Source: Serratia plymuthica NBRC 102599 (GTDB taxonomy: Bacteria > Pseudomonadota > Gammaproteobacteria > Enterobacterales > Enterobacteriaceae). From it: DNA of 64,000 nucleotides. The stretch spans positions 1 through 64,000 of the forward strand of contig NZ_BCTU01000032.1 of NCBI RefSeq assembly GCF_001590925.1, in the 5' to 3' direction. Under the pieces are notes generated by a model that made no database searches, was not told the origin of the DNA, and worked only from the letters and a program-made list of their open reading frames with translations. This document shows positions 31,368 through 41,813 of the stretch, piece by piece. Position 1 is the stretch's first letter. Each line of letters opens with the position of its first letter. Both the position numbers and the translations under genes were made by a program.

Positions 31368-32798
31368 TTAATATTCCCCCCGCTTGGCCGCTTCAAAGGC
31401 CGCCAGCGTCTCCAGCCGGGCCTGTTTGTGATCGACAATCGGCAAAGGATAATCCAGCGTGCATTGCTGTTTTTCCGCCCAGAGATGGGGCTGATGAAGA
31501 GCATTGTCCGGTACATCCGCCAGCTCGGGCAACCATTTACGGATAAAAGTGCCTTGCGGATCAAAACGTTCGCCCTGGGTGGTCGGGTTAAAGATGCGGA
31601 AATACGGCGCGGCGTCGGTGCCGGTTGAGGCCGCCCACTGCCAGCCGCCGTTATTCGCCGCCAGATCGCCGTCCAACAGCTGCGACATGAAATAGCGTTC
31701 GCCGGCGCGCCAGTCGATCAGCAAATCTTTCACCAAAAAACTGGCGCTGATCATGCGTAACCTGTTGTGCATCCAGCCGGTTTTATTCAGCTGACGCATG
31801 GCGGCATCGACGATCGGGTAGCCGGTCGCACCTTGCTGCCAGGCCAGCAACAGTGCGTCGTTATTCCTCCAACGTACCCTATCCGTCCACTCGATAAAGG
31901 GACGGTGCCTGCATAACGCAGGATAGGCCACCATCAGATGCCGATAAAATTCGCGCCAGATCAATTCGTTCAGCCAGCCAAAAGCGCCGCTGTCGCTGTT
32001 TTCCAGCACCTGTGGGCATTCGGCGCGCAGGCGGTTAAAGCATTGGCGCGGCGACAGTACGCCAATCGCCAGATACGGCGACAGGCTGCTGGTACCGGCA
32101 ATAGCGGGAAAGTCGCGTTGTTGCAGGTAATCCTGCACTTGCTCGCGGCAGAAAGCGCGCAGCCGCTGCAGCGCCGCGTCTTCCCCGGCGGGAAAATCTG
32201 CCCCCGCCTCAACCTGCGGATAATCGAACGCCGCCGGCGCAGCTGACACCGACAACGCGCCGCCTTCACGACGTTTGGGCGCCGGCAAGGAACGGACGTC
32301 GGATTCGGTCAGCCGTTGGATAAAAGCCTTACGGAACGGCGTATAAATTTTGTACATCTCTCCGCCACCGGTTTGTACGCTGCCCGGCGGTAACAGCAGG
32401 CTGTCATCGAAGCTTTGGCAAATCACCTGCCCGGATAAACGCCGTTGCGCCTGTTGATCACGCTTTAGTTCATTGATCTCGTACTGGCGGTTATAAAACA
32501 GCGCATTCACCCGCTCTTGCGCGCAATACGCCACCAACCAGTCAACAGCGACGGAAAAATCATCGCACTGATGGCAGACCAGCGGGATACCGCGATCCGC
32601 CAGCGCCTGCTGAACCTGCAGCAGGTTGGCGTGAATAAATGCCGCCTGACGCGGCGCCATCTCATGCTGTCGCCACTGCCCAGGAGTAGCGATAAACACC
32701 GCCAGCACGCGGGCGGCGGGATCGCAACAGGCGGCATGCAGCGCTTTGTTGTCGGTTATACGCAGATCGTTACGTAGCCAGACCAGATGCGTGGCCAT
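31368..32798 (-). CDS. phrB: Deoxyribodipyrimidine photolyase
   Basis: Light-driven repair enzyme for cyclobutane pyrimidine dimers, with FAD and a methenyltetrahydrofolate antenna. The 476-residue product begins [20 protein letters not shown]. The C-terminal FAD domain has [33 protein letters not shown] and the W-rich [13 protein letters not shown] motif typical of class I photolyases. It follows ybgA by 15 bp, as in E. coli. Confidence 0.97.
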   Translation of the reverse strand: MATHLVWLRNDLRITDNKALHAACCDPAARVLAVFIATPGQWRQHEMAPRQAAFIHANLLQVQQALADRGIPLVCHQCDDFSVAVDWLVAYCAQERVNALFYNRQYEINELKRDQQAQRRLSGQVICQSFDDSLLLPPGSVQTGGGEMYKIYTPFRKAFIQRLTESDVRSLPAPKRREGGALSVSAAPAAFDYPQVEAGADFPAGEDAALQRLRAFCREQVQDYLQQRDFPAIAGTSSLSPYLAIGVLSPRQCFNRLRAECPQVLENSDSGAFGWLNELIWREFYRHLMVAYPALCRHRPFIEWTDRVRWRNNDALLLAWQQGATGYPIVDAAMRQLNKTGWMHNRLRMISASFLVKDLLIDWRAGERYFMSQLLDGDLAANNGGWQWAASTGTDAAPYFRIFNPTTQGERFDPQGTFIRKWLPELADVPDNALHQPHLWAEKQQCTLDYPLPIVDHKQARLETLAAFEAAKRGEY

Positions 32799-32813
32799 AA
32801 AACTCCTCGTCGG

Positions 32814-33770
32814 TTAGTGGCCGTAACGCAGGCGCAACGCTTCGGGATAGGGTTCGAAATAACGTTGTTCGGCCAGATAGCGATCCGGGTATTCGGCCAT
32901 GTAATGTTTAAGCAGGGTGATCGGCGCCAACAGCGGCTGCATTCCCTGGCGATAGCGGTCGATCAGTTGCGCCAACTCCTGCCGCTGAGCCGAGCTGAGC
33001 TGGCGGCGGAAATAACCCTGCACGTGCATCAACACATTGGTGTGATTGCGGCGCGTCGCCTTGTGCGCCAGCAATCTCATCAGGCGGCTGCGGTATTCAA
33101 TGGCGAATGCCTCGAGCGATTCCCACTTTTCGATATCGGCGACAAAACGGCCCAGTTCGCGGTATTCCGGCTGCGAATGCGCCAGCAGCGAAAGCTTATA
33201 ACGGCTGTGGAAAGCGATCAGCCCGCCACGGGTCAGCCCCTTGCGCCACAGCATATTCAGTTCATACAGCGCGTAAACCCGCTCGACAAAATTTTCCCGC
33301 AGGGTGGCATCATTCAGCCGCCCGTCTTCTTCTACCGGCAGCCAGGGCATCTGGCGCAGCAGTTCGGCCGTGAATAGCCCGACGCCGTTTTTGCGCGACT
33401 CTTTTCCGTTTTCGCTGTAAACCCGCACTCGCTCCATACCGCAGCTCGGGGACTTGGCGCAGACGATATAGCCGCACAGATGCCCCAGTTCCGCGACGCG
33501 TTGCTCGGAGAACCGCTGCATTTTGTCGGTCACGTCGACGCTGTCGTCGTTGCTGTAGCGCATCGCCGGCGACGGATGTTGTTGTTTGCTCAACCGCAGT
33601 GCCGGGCGTGGGGTGGGCAAACCGATCGCCATTTCCGGGCACACCGACTCAAAGCGTACATAGGGCGCCAGTTGATCCACCGCAAAGGCCAGGCGCTTAT
33701 GCCCGCCATCAAAACGCACCGCGTCGCCCAACAGGCAGGCGCTGATCCCGACCGGAATTTTGTCACTCAT
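32814..33770 (-). CDS. ybgA: DUF523-DUF1722 protein YbgA (long form)
   Basis: The 318-residue product joins an N-terminal DUF523 domain to a C-terminal DUF1722 domain (the latter from about residue 195, LSLLAHSQPEYRELG, onward). DUF523 carries conserved Cys in ISACLLGDAVRFDGGHKR, ESVCPEM and CAKSPSCGMERV; single-domain DUF523 proteins include 2-thiouracil desulfurases. E. coli YbgA has only the DUF1722 part, so this is the longer form. It precedes phrB in the operon. The reaction is not known to me. Confidence 0.88.
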   Translation of the reverse strand: MSDKIPVGISACLLGDAVRFDGGHKRLAFAVDQLAPYVRFESVCPEMAIGLPTPRPALRLSKQQHPSPAMRYSNDDSVDVTDKMQRFSEQRVAELGHLCGYIVCAKSPSCGMERVRVYSENGKESRKNGVGLFTAELLRQMPWLPVEEDGRLNDATLRENFVERVYALYELNMLWRKGLTRGGLIAFHSRYKLSLLAHSQPEYRELGRFVADIEKWESLEAFAIEYRSRLMRLLAHKATRRNHTNVLMHVQGYFRRQLSSAQRQELAQLIDRYRQGMQPLLAPITLLKHYMAEYPDRYLAEQRYFEPYPEALRLRYGH

Positions 33771-33863
33771 GATTTGCTCCCACAGTCCTGGACGATGCTA
33801 AAAGTGTAGAGGAATTCACGCGGGGAAACGACAGTTAGCTGCGTAATGAGCGGGCTGCGCCCA

Positions 33864-33894
33864 TAAAAAAACCCCCGCCGCGAGGCGAGGGTTT
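33864..33894 (-). terminator. ybfA terminator
   Basis: A stem AAACCC-C-CGCC against GGCG-A-GGGTTT with one mismatch (33868-33879 with 33884-33894) is followed leftward by a T run (33864-33870), 20 bp after the ybfA stop codon. Confidence 0.85.
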
Positions 33895-33913
33895 CAGGGG
33901 ACTCTGGCTGCGA

Positions 33914-34120
33914 TCAGTAGAAATCGCAGGACGCCAGCTCCGCCTGTTGCAGCCAGACCGGCTTATCGCTGGTTTTAGACCAGACGCGGTGCAGATAGCT
34001 GTAAAAACGTGCCCGGTCGCTGCGGAACAGCATAACCGGTAAAGCCAAAGTCCCTGCCAGGATCACTGCGCTGCGGCGCAGGAGAATCCGATGCAATGAA
34101 TAAGCGTGATAAGTAGACAT
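33914..34120 (-). CDS. ybfA: Small membrane protein YbfA
   Basis: A 68-residue protein with one hydrophobic segment (about residues 15-31) and a conserved C-terminal half ([21 protein letters not shown]) matching E. coli YbfA, which sits at the same place beside kdp. The ATG at 34120 has GGAGG 6 bases upstream; a longer frame into the kdp promoter region is not supported. Function unknown. Confidence 0.9.
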   Translation of the reverse strand: MSTYHAYSLHRILLRRSAVILAGTLALPVMLFRSDRARFYSYLHRVWSKTSDKPVWLQQAELASCDFY

Positions 34121-34564
34121 GCGAACCTCCTCAAAAACGCCTGGCCGTTGATTTTCTGAAAACAGCGCTGGCGTAGACAATGTAAATGCGACAATTTGGT
34201 AACTGAACAAAATTTTAGCGCAACTGATGAAAGTTTACTACTCATCCGACCACTAAATTGTACAAAAAATCGCAAAAAAATCCGCCATTCCGTAATTTTG
34301 TTACACCAAGGTTAATAACTAACTAACCATTGGTTATATTATGGTTATTTACAGCCTGTTTACGCGTACCGCTTCCCCAGGCAGCGCAGAACACAGGCTG
34401 AAACGCGCCACCCGCTCACAAAGCCGCCGTTAAAAAGCCATTTTTCGCTGTAATTTCAGCCATTTTTATACTTTTTTTACACTGCCCAGCGCTATTTTTT
34501 CATCTTCTTTTTACCGCCCTCCCTACACTCGCAGTATCAAAAACTACACCTCTGGAGGTGTCCT
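34121..34564. promoter_or_regulatory. ybfA-kdpF divergent promoter region
   Basis: A 444-bp AT-rich gap between divergent genes. The only specific site I can name is the KdpE operator at 34463-34482. I see no gene in it. Confidence 0.7.
34463..34482 (+). promoter_or_regulatory. KdpE operator upstream of kdpFABC
   Basis: TTTTTATACTTTTTTTACAC has the two T-rich direct half-sites (TTTATA and TTTACA) known for KdpE in front of E. coli kdpF. It lies about 83 bp before the kdpF start. KdpE is encoded in the same locus, so the operon is expected to respond to potassium limitation through KdpDE. Confidence 0.85.
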
Positions 34565-34654
34565 GTGAGTATCAGCGTTATTGGTGGTGCGCTGTTGGTT
34601 CTGCTGCTGTTGGGCTATCTGGTTTATGCCCTGTTCAACGCGGAGGATTTCTGA
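34565..34654 (+). CDS. kdpF: Potassium-transporting ATPase subunit KdpF
   Basis: A 29-residue single-helix peptide ([29 protein letters not shown], split at the helix end) that stabilises the KdpABC complex. It starts with GTG after a GGAGG ribosome site, and its TGA overlaps the kdpA ATG (CTGATGG). Only hydrophobic residues lie between positions 5 and 24. Confidence 0.95.
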   Translation: MSISVIGGALLVLLLLGYLVYALFNAEDF

Positions 34655-36342
34655 TGGCAGCTTCAGCCTTTTTACTGATTGCCAGCTTCCTGCTGGTGCT
34701 TGTGCTGCTGGCCCGGCCTTTAGGCAGCTTTTTGGCACGCCTGATCGAAGGCGAACCGCTGCCCGCCCTGCGCCAGGTGGAAGCCACCGTCTGGCGCTGC
34801 TGTGGCAATGACACCGCCGAGATGAACTGGTGGCAATACGCGCTGGCGATCCTGTGGTTCAACCTGCTTGGCCTGGCGTTGCTGTTCGCTCTGCTGATGA
34901 CTCAAGGTTCGCTGCCGCTTAACCCGCAGGGTTTCCCTGGTCTGTCGTGGGATCTGGCGTTCAATACCGCAGTCAGCTTTGTCACCAATACCAACTGGCA
35001 GGCCTACAGCGGAGAAAGCACCCTCAGTTACCTCAGCCAGATGGCCGGGCTGGCAGTGCAAAACTTCTTGTCCGCCGCCACCGGCATCGCAGTGGCCTTT
35101 GCGCTGATCCGTGCCTTCACTCGCCGTTCCAGCGCCACCATAGGTAACGCCTGGCTCGATATTTTCCGTGTGACGCTGTACGTACTGCTGCCGATTTCGC
35201 TGCTGATCGCGCTGTTCTTCGTCAGCCAGGGCACGCTGCAAAACTTCCTGCCTTACCTGCATACCACTACGCTGGAAGGCGCACAGCAGACGCTGCCGAT
35301 GGGGCCGGTGGCCTCGCAGGAAGCGATCAAGATGCTAGGCACCAACGGCGGCGGCTTCTTCGGCGCCAACTCGGCTCACCCGTTCGAGAACCCGACCGTA
35401 CTGACCAACTTTGTGCAGATGCTGGCGATCTTCCTGATCCCGTGCGCATTGTGCTTCGCCTTCGGTCAGGTTGCCGGTGAGAACCGCCAGGGTCACGCGC
35501 TGATCTGGGCGATGGCGCTGATCTTCGTGGTGGCGGTGATCGTGGTGATGTCCGCTGAACTGACAGGCAACCCGCATCTGGGTGAATTGGGCAGCGCCAG
35601 CAACATCAATATGGAAGGCAAGGAATCACGCTTTGGCATTCTCGCCACCAGCCTGTTCTCGGTGGTGACCACTGCAGCCTCCTGCGGTGCGGTCAACGCG
35701 ATGCACGACTCCTTCACCGCGTTGGGCGGTATGGTGCCGATGTGGCTGATGCAGATTGGCGAGGTGGTGTTCGGCGGCGTGGGTTCCGGCCTGTACGGCA
35801 TGCTGTTGTTCGTGCTGCTGACGGTGTTTATCGCCGGGCTGATGATCGGCCGTACGCCGGAGTACCTGGGCAAAAAGATCGACGTCTATGACATGAAAAT
35901 GACCGCGCTGGCGATCCTGGTCACGCCGACCCTGGTGTTGCTGGGCACGGCGCTGGCCATCGCAACCGACGCAGGCCGCGCCGGCATCCTTAACCCGGGC
36001 GCGCATGGCTTCAGCGAAGTGCTGTATGCCCTGTCCTCTGCCGCCAACAACAACGGCAGCGCCTTTGCCGGCTTGAGCGTCAACACGCCGTTCTACAACC
36101 TGCTGCTGGCTTTTGCCATGTTCGTCGGCCGCTTCGGGGTGATCTTGCCGGTGCTGGCGATTGCCGGTTCGCTGTGCGCGAAAAAACGCCAGCCTGCTGG
36201 CAACGGCACCCTGCCGACCTACGGACCGCTGTTTATCGGCTTGCTGATCGGCACCGTGCTGCTGGTAGGCGCATTAACCTTCGTACCGGCGTTGGCGCTG
36301 GGACCGGTAGCCGAGCACCTGCAGCTCTGGTTGGCAAACTAA
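34654..36342 (+). CDS. kdpA: Potassium-transporting ATPase subunit KdpA
   Basis: Potassium-selective channel-like subunit of the KdpFABC pump (SKT superfamily), 562 residues with about ten membrane helices. It contains filter-like segments [38 protein letters not shown] and [12 protein letters not shown] chose the ATG at 34654, overlapping the kdpF stop codon, rather than a frame beginning upstream of kdpF. Confidence 0.98.
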   Translation: MAASAFLLIASFLLVLVLLARPLGSFLARLIEGEPLPALRQVEATVWRCCGNDTAEMNWWQYALAILWFNLLGLALLFALLMTQGSLPLNPQGFPGLSWDLAFNTAVSFVTNTNWQAYSGESTLSYLSQMAGLAVQNFLSAATGIAVAFALIRAFTRRSSATIGNAWLDIFRVTLYVLLPISLLIALFFVSQGTLQNFLPYLHTTTLEGAQQTLPMGPVASQEAIKMLGTNGGGFFGANSAHPFENPTVLTNFVQMLAIFLIPCALCFAFGQVAGENRQGHALIWAMALIFVVAVIVVMSAELTGNPHLGELGSASNINMEGKESRFGILATSLFSVVTTAASCGAVNAMHDSFTALGGMVPMWLMQIGEVVFGGVGSGLYGMLLFVLLTVFIAGLMIGRTPEYLGKKIDVYDMKMTALAILVTPTLVLLGTALAIATDAGRAGILNPGAHGFSEVLYALSSAANNNGSAFAGLSVNTPFYNLLLAFAMFVGRFGVILPVLAIAGSLCAKKRQPAGNGTLPTYGPLFIGLLIGTVLLVGALTFVPALALGPVAEHLQLWLAN

Positions 36343-36369
36343 CAGACGTCATAGAGAGAGAATAAAGAA

Positions 36370-38439
36370 ATGACTCGCAAACAACGCGCACTGTTTGAAC
36401 CGGCATTGGTCCGTACCGCGCTGATCGATGCGGTGAAAAAACTGGACCCGCGCACCCAATGGCGTAACCCGGTCATGTTCGTGGTGTACATCGGCAGCAT
36501 TTTGACCACCGTCATCTGGCTGGCGATCCTGGCGAAACAGACCGACGGCAGCGCCGCCTTTACCGGCAGCATCGCCCTGTGGCTGTGGTTCACCGTGCTG
36601 TTCGCCAACTTTGCCGAAGCGCTGGCCGAGGGGCGTAGCAAGGCGCAGGCAGAAAGCCTGAGGGGCACCAAGAAAACCAGTTGGGCGAAGAAACTGGCCG
36701 GGCCAAGTCGCGAGGGCGCTACCGAGAAAGTGTCCGCCGAGAGCCTGCGCAAGGGTGACGTGGTGCTGGTGGAAGCCGGCGATACCATCCCTTGTGACGG
36801 TGAGGTGCTGGAAGGCGGCGCGTCAGTAGATGAAAGCGCCATTACCGGTGAGTCTGCGCCGGTGATCCGCGAATCCGGCGGTGACTTCTCGTCAGTGACC
36901 GGCGGCACCCGCGTGCTGTCCGACTGGCTGGTGGTGCAGTGCAGCGTCAACCCGGGCGAAACCTTCCTCGATCGGATGATCGCCATGGTGGAAGGCGCCA
37001 AACGGCGTAAAACCCCGAACGAGGTAGCGCTGACCATTCTGCTGGTGGCGCTGACCATCGTGTTCGTGCTGGCGACCGCTACGCTGTTCCCGTTCTCGCA
37101 ATACAGCGTGGATGCCGCCAAAGGCGGGTCAGTCGTCAGCATCACCGTGCTGGTGGCGCTGCTGGTCTGCCTGATCCCAACGACTATCGGTGGCCTGTTG
37201 TCTGCCATCGGCGTGGCAGGGATGAGCCGGATGCTGGGCGCTAACGTCATCGCCACAAGCGGCCGTGCGGTGGAAGCGGCCGGCGACGTCGACGTGCTGC
37301 TGCTGGACAAAACCGGCACCATCACGCTGGGCAACCGTCAGGCCTCCGAGTTTCTGCCTGCACCTGGCGTGAAGGAACAGGATCTGGCCGATGCGGCGCA
37401 GTTGTCTTCCCTGGCCGATGAAACGCCGGAAGGCCGCAGCATTGTGGTGCTGGCCAAACAGCGCTTTAACCTGCGCGAACGCGACCTGCAGGCACTGAAC
37501 GCCACTTTCGTGCCCTTCTCCGCCCAGACGCGCATGAGCGGCGTCAACGTGCAGGACCGCATGATCCGTAAAGGGGCGGTGGATGCCATTCGCCGCCATG
37601 TGGAATCCAATCAGGGCCACTTCCCGCAGGCGGTAGACGATCTGGTGGCTAGCGTCGCACGCACCGGCGGTACGCCGCTGGTGGTGGCCGAAGGGCCACG
37701 GGTGTTGGGCGTGGTGGCGCTGAAAGATATCGTCAAGGGCGGTATTAAAGAGCGCTTCGCCGAGCTGCGTAAAATGGGCATCAAAACGGTGATGATCACC
37801 GGCGATAACCCCTTGACCGCTGCGGCGATCGCTGCCGAAGCCGGTGTGGATGACTTCCTGTCGGAAGCCACGCCGGAAGCCAAACTGGCGCTGATCCGCC
37901 AGTACCAGGCGGAAGGCCGGCTGGTGGCGATGACCGGCGACGGCACCAACGATGCCCCGGCGCTGGCGCAGGCCGACGTGGCGGTGGCAATGAACTCGGG
38001 CACCCAGGCCGCCAAAGAGGCGGGCAACATGGTCGATCTGGACTCCAACCCGACCAAACTGATTGAAGTGGTGCATATCGGTAAACAGATGCTGATGACG
38101 CGCGGTTCGCTGACCACCTTCAGTATCGCCAACGACGTGGCGAAGTATTTCGCCATTATCCCGGCGGCGTTCGCAGCAACCTATCCGCAGTTGAACGCAC
38201 TGAATGTGATGCACCTGCACTCCCCCGCTTCCGCCATTATGTCGGCGGTCATTTTCAACGCCCTGGTGATCGTGTTCCTGATCCCGCTGGCGCTAAAAGG
38301 GGTGAGCTATAAGCCAATGAGCGCCGCAGCGCTGCTGCGCCGCAACCTGTGGATGTACGGTGTGGGTGGCCTACTGGTGCCCTTTGTCGGCATCAAGCTG
38401 ATCGATCTGGTCCTGGTCGCCTTGCATATCGCCGGTTAA
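36370..38439 (+). CDS. kdpB: Potassium-transporting ATPase ATP-binding subunit KdpB
   Basis: P-type ATPase subunit that energises potassium uptake. The 689-residue product has the phosphorylation motif LLDKTGTIT with Asp313, the actuator motif AITGES, and the hinge/phosphatase motif [21 protein letters not shown]. It lies 27 bp after kdpA with its own ribosome site. Confidence 0.98.
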   Translation: MTRKQRALFEPALVRTALIDAVKKLDPRTQWRNPVMFVVYIGSILTTVIWLAILAKQTDGSAAFTGSIALWLWFTVLFANFAEALAEGRSKAQAESLRGTKKTSWAKKLAGPSREGATEKVSAESLRKGDVVLVEAGDTIPCDGEVLEGGASVDESAITGESAPVIRESGGDFSSVTGGTRVLSDWLVVQCSVNPGETFLDRMIAMVEGAKRRKTPNEVALTILLVALTIVFVLATATLFPFSQYSVDAAKGGSVVSITVLVALLVCLIPTTIGGLLSAIGVAGMSRMLGANVIATSGRAVEAAGDVDVLLLDKTGTITLGNRQASEFLPAPGVKEQDLADAAQLSSLADETPEGRSIVVLAKQRFNLRERDLQALNATFVPFSAQTRMSGVNVQDRMIRKGAVDAIRRHVESNQGHFPQAVDDLVASVARTGGTPLVVAEGPRVLGVVALKDIVKGGIKERFAELRKMGIKTVMITGDNPLTAAAIAAEAGVDDFLSEATPEAKLALIRQYQAEGRLVAMTGDGTNDAPALAQADVAVAMNSGTQAAKEAGNMVDLDSNPTKLIEVVHIGKQMLMTRGSLTTFSIANDVAKYFAIIPAAFAATYPQLNALNVMHLHSPASAIMSAVIFNALVIVFLIPLALKGVSYKPMSAAALLRRNLWMYGVGGLLVPFVGIKLIDLVLVALHIAG

Positions 38440-38458
38440 GAATTAAGAGGAAATGAAC

Positions 38459-39028
38459 ATGTCATATTTACGTCCTTCGCTGGTGATGCTGATTCTGCTG
38501 ACGTTGATTACCGGCATTGCCTATCCGCTGTTGACCACCGGGCTGTCGCAGTTGCTGTTTTCCGGCGCGGCCAACGGCTCGCTGTTGTATCAGGGCGACA
38601 AGGTGGTGGGATCGGCACTGATCGGCCAAAACTTTACCAAACCGGAGTATTTCTGGGGTCGCCCTTCAGCCACCGGTGATTCAGCCTATAATGCCATGGC
38701 GTCCGCCGGCAGCAATCTGGCCGCCACCAACCCGGCGCTGGATAAAGCCATCGCCGAACGTGCGGCACAGTTACGTCAGGCCAATCCGGCGGCGAAAGGC
38801 CCGATCCCGGTCGATCTGCTGACCGCCTCCGGCAGCGGGCTGGATCCTCAGATTTCCATCGCTGCGGCGCAATATCAACTGGCCAGGGTTGCCGCAGCGC
38901 GCCAACTGCCGCAGGAGCAAATCGCCAAGCTGATTGACGAAAACACCGATCAGGCAACCCCCAACTTTATGGGTGAATCGGTGGTTAACGTGCTGAAACT
39001 GAACCTGGCGCTCGACGCATTGCGGTAA
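38459..39028 (+). CDS. kdpC: Potassium-transporting ATPase subunit KdpC
   Basis: Membrane-anchored periplasmic subunit of the Kdp pump. The 189-residue product has one N-terminal helix and the family motifs GSALIGQNFTKPEYFWGRPSA and VVNVLKLNLALDAL. I prefer the second ATG (38459, MSYLRPSL) because the AGAGGAA ribosome site touches the first ATG (38453) but is correctly spaced from the second. Confidence 0.94.
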   Translation: MSYLRPSLVMLILLTLITGIAYPLLTTGLSQLLFSGAANGSLLYQGDKVVGSALIGQNFTKPEYFWGRPSATGDSAYNAMASAGSNLAATNPALDKAIAERAAQLRQANPAAKGPIPVDLLTASGSGLDPQISIAAAQYQLARVAAARQLPQEQIAKLIDENTDQATPNFMGESVVNVLKLNLALDALR

Positions 39029-39052
39029 TACGCCGCATTCAGCATAGTGAGA

Positions 39053-39078
39053 GGGTTCGGCTTGCCGAACCCATTTTT
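39053..39078 (+). terminator. Stem-loop between kdpC and kdpD
   Basis: A 9-bp perfect stem (39053-39061 with 39064-39072) with a two-base loop is followed by A and five T, 24 bp after kdpC and 23 bp before kdpD. It has the form of an intrinsic terminator, probably partial, lowering expression of the sensor-regulator pair relative to the pump. Confidence 0.75.
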
Positions 39079-39101
39079 GCTTTGTTACGCAAGGAATTGT
39101 A

Positions 39102-41795
39102 ATGGTCGAAGAAGAACAGCAGCGCCCCGATCCTGACAGCCTGCTCGCGGTAGCCAATGAAAAACCGCGCGGCCGGCTGAAGGTGTTCTTCGGCGCCTGT
39201 GCCGGGGTGGGTAAAACTTACGCCATGCTGCAAGAAGCGCAGCGCCTGCGCGGCCAGGGGCTGGACGTGCTGGTTGGCGTAGTCGAAACCCACGGCCGTA
39301 GCGAAACCGCCGCGCTGTTGACCGGGCTGGACGTGCTGGCGAAAAAGCGTATCCAGTATCGCGGCAGGCTGGTGCAGGAGTTTGATCTCGATGCCGCGCT
39401 GGCGCGCCATCCTGCGCTGGTGCTGATGGACGAACTGGCGCACAGCAACGCCCAGGGTTCGCGTCACCCGAAACGCTGGCAGGATGTAGAAGAGTTGCTG
39501 GACGCCGGTATCGACGTGCTCACCACCGTGAACGTGCAGCATCTGGAGAGCCTGAACGACGTGGTCGGCGGCGTAACCGGGGTGCGAGTACGCGAGACCG
39601 TGCCCGATCACGTATTCGACGAAGCGACCGAAGTGGTGCTGGTCGATCTGCCGCCGGACGATCTGCGCCAGCGGCTAAATGAAGGCAAGGTGTATATCCC
39701 CGGCCAGGCCGAACGCGCCATCGAGCACTTCTTCCGCAAGGGCAACCTGATCGCCCTGCGCGAGCTGGCGCTGCGCCGCACCGCCGATCGGGTCGATGAC
39801 CAAATGCGCGCCTTTCGCGATACCCAGGGCCGAGAAAAAGTGTGGCACACCCGCGACAGCATTTTGCTGTGCGTCGGCCACAACAGCGGCAACGAAAAGC
39901 TGGTGCGCATCGCCGCCCGGCTGGCGGCGCGTCTGGGCTGCCACTGGCATGCGGTGTATGTGGAAACGCCGAAGCTGCACCGGCTGCCGGAAAACCGACG
40001 CAGGGCGATCCTGCGGGCATTGCGACTGGCGCAGGAGCTGGGTGCAGAAACCGCCACCCTGTCCGATCCTTCCGAAGAACGTGCGGTGCTGCGCTACGCC
40101 CGCGAGCATAACCTGGGCAAAATCATTATCGGCCGGCGTGGCGAACAGCGCTGGAAACTGCGCGGCAGCTTCGCCGATCGTCTTGGCCGCCTGGGGCCGG
40201 ATCTCGATTTGGTGATTGTCGCACTGGAAAACGACAGCTTCCCGCCGCCCGGCAAAGAGCACGACAACCGTAACTTCACCGAAAAGTGGCGTATGCAATT
40301 GCGCGGCTGTGCCGTCGCCGTAGCTTTGTGCGCCCTGATTACCCTGCTCTCCCAGTGGCTGCTGCCGGGCTTTGACCAGGCTAACCTGGTGATGGTGTAT
40401 CTGCTCGGCGTGGCGATCGTCGCGTTGTTCTTCGGCCGCTGGCCGTCTGTGCTGGCCGCAGTGATCAACGTCGCCAGTTTCGATCTGTTTTTCGTTCAAC
40501 CCCAATGGTCGTTTGCCGTCAGCGATATGCAGTATCTGCTGACCTTCGGCGTTATGTTGATCGTCGGCATTACCATAGGTAACCTGACCGCCGGGGTGCG
40601 TTACCAGGCTCGCGTCGCCCGCTACCGCGAACAGCGTGCCCGCCACCTGTATGAGATTTCACGCGGTCTGAGCCAGGCGCTGACCCCCGAAGATATCGCC
40701 AAAACCAGCCGCCATTTCCTCTCCAGCAGCTTCCAGGCCAAAACCGTGCTGCTGCTGCCGCAGGAGGATGGCAAGCTGCAACAGATGGTCGGCGAGGCCG
40801 GCGGGCTGTTGTCGGTGGATGAGGCGATTGCCCGCTGGAGCTTTGACAAAGGCATGCCGGCTGGTGCCGGCACCGACACCCTGCCCGGCGTGCCTTATCA
40901 ACTGCTGCCGTTAACCACCTCGAAGCAAACCTTCGGCCTGCTGGCTATCGAACCCAATAACCTGCGCCAACTGATGGTGCCGGAACAACAGCGGTTGCTG
41001 CAAACCTTTACGGTGCTGATCGCCAGTGCGCTGGAGCGGTTGCACCTGGCGCGCAGCGCCCAGGAAGCCAAGCTGGACGCCGAGCGCGAACAATTGCGCA
41101 ACTCTCTGTTGGCGGCGCTGTCCCACGATTTACGCACCCCGCTGACGGTGCTGTTCGGTCAGGCGGAAATTCTGACGCTCGATCTGGCGGCCGAAGGCTC
41201 CAGTCATGCGCCGCAGGCCAGCCAGATCCGCCAGCAGGTGCTAAGCACCACCCGGTTGGTGAATAACCTGCTGGATATGGCGCGCATTCAGTCCGGCGGC
41301 TTTAACCTGCGAAAAGAGTGGCAATCGCTGGAGGAGATCGTCGGCGCATCGTTGCATATGCTGGAGCCGCTGCTGACCCAACACCAGATCAAGGTCGAGC
41401 TGCCGCCTGAGCTGGTGCTGGTCAATTGCGACGGCAGCCTGCTGGAACGTGTCTTCACTAACCTGTTGGAAAACGCCAATAAATACGCCGGCATCGATGC
41501 TATTATCGGCATTCGCGCCCATACTCTGCCGGAGTGGCTGGAAGTCGAAGTCTGGGACAATGGCCCCGGCATTCCCGAAGGGAAAAAACAGCTGATTTTC
41601 GATAAATTCGCCCGCGGCAATAAAGAGTCGGCAATCCCCGGCGTGGGGTTGGGGTTAGCGATTTGCCGTGCCATTATTGAAGTGCACGGCGGCCGCATCT
41701 GGGCGGAAAACGGCGCCAACGGCGGCGCCAGTTTCCGTTTTGTTCTTCCGCTGGAGAAACCGCCCGAAATTGATGGCGAATCCTTTGATCTGTAA
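39102..41795 (+). CDS. kdpD: Sensor histidine kinase KdpD
   Basis: Membrane sensor for low potassium and high osmolarity that phosphorylates KdpE. The 897-residue product has an N-terminal KdpD domain with the Walker A motif GACAGVGKT (about residues 31-39), a UspA-like domain, and four closely spaced membrane helices (about residues 400-495). A GAF-like region follows, then the histidine-kinase domain with His675 in LSHDLRTPL and N/G boxes ending GVGLGLAICR. Confidence 0.97.
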   Translation: MVEEEQQRPDPDSLLAVANEKPRGRLKVFFGACAGVGKTYAMLQEAQRLRGQGLDVLVGVVETHGRSETAALLTGLDVLAKKRIQYRGRLVQEFDLDAALARHPALVLMDELAHSNAQGSRHPKRWQDVEELLDAGIDVLTTVNVQHLESLNDVVGGVTGVRVRETVPDHVFDEATEVVLVDLPPDDLRQRLNEGKVYIPGQAERAIEHFFRKGNLIALRELALRRTADRVDDQMRAFRDTQGREKVWHTRDSILLCVGHNSGNEKLVRIAARLAARLGCHWHAVYVETPKLHRLPENRRRAILRALRLAQELGAETATLSDPSEERAVLRYAREHNLGKIIIGRRGEQRWKLRGSFADRLGRLGPDLDLVIVALENDSFPPPGKEHDNRNFTEKWRMQLRGCAVAVALCALITLLSQWLLPGFDQANLVMVYLLGVAIVALFFGRWPSVLAAVINVASFDLFFVQPQWSFAVSDMQYLLTFGVMLIVGITIGNLTAGVRYQARVARYREQRARHLYEISRGLSQALTPEDIAKTSRHFLSSSFQAKTVLLLPQEDGKLQQMVGEAGGLLSVDEAIARWSFDKGMPAGAGTDTLPGVPYQLLPLTTSKQTFGLLAIEPNNLRQLMVPEQQRLLQTFTVLIASALERLHLARSAQEAKLDAEREQLRNSLLAALSHDLRTPLTVLFGQAEILTLDLAAEGSSHAPQASQIRQQVLSTTRLVNNLLDMARIQSGGFNLRKEWQSLEEIVGASLHMLEPLLTQHQIKVELPPELVLVNCDGSLLERVFTNLLENANKYAGIDAIIGIRAHTLPEWLEVEVWDNGPGIPEGKKQLIFDKFARGNKESAIPGVGLGLAICRAIIEVHGGRIWAENGANGGASFRFVLPLEKPPEIDGESFDL

Positions 41796-41813
41796 TCACC
41801 CCCTGGGAGCACT

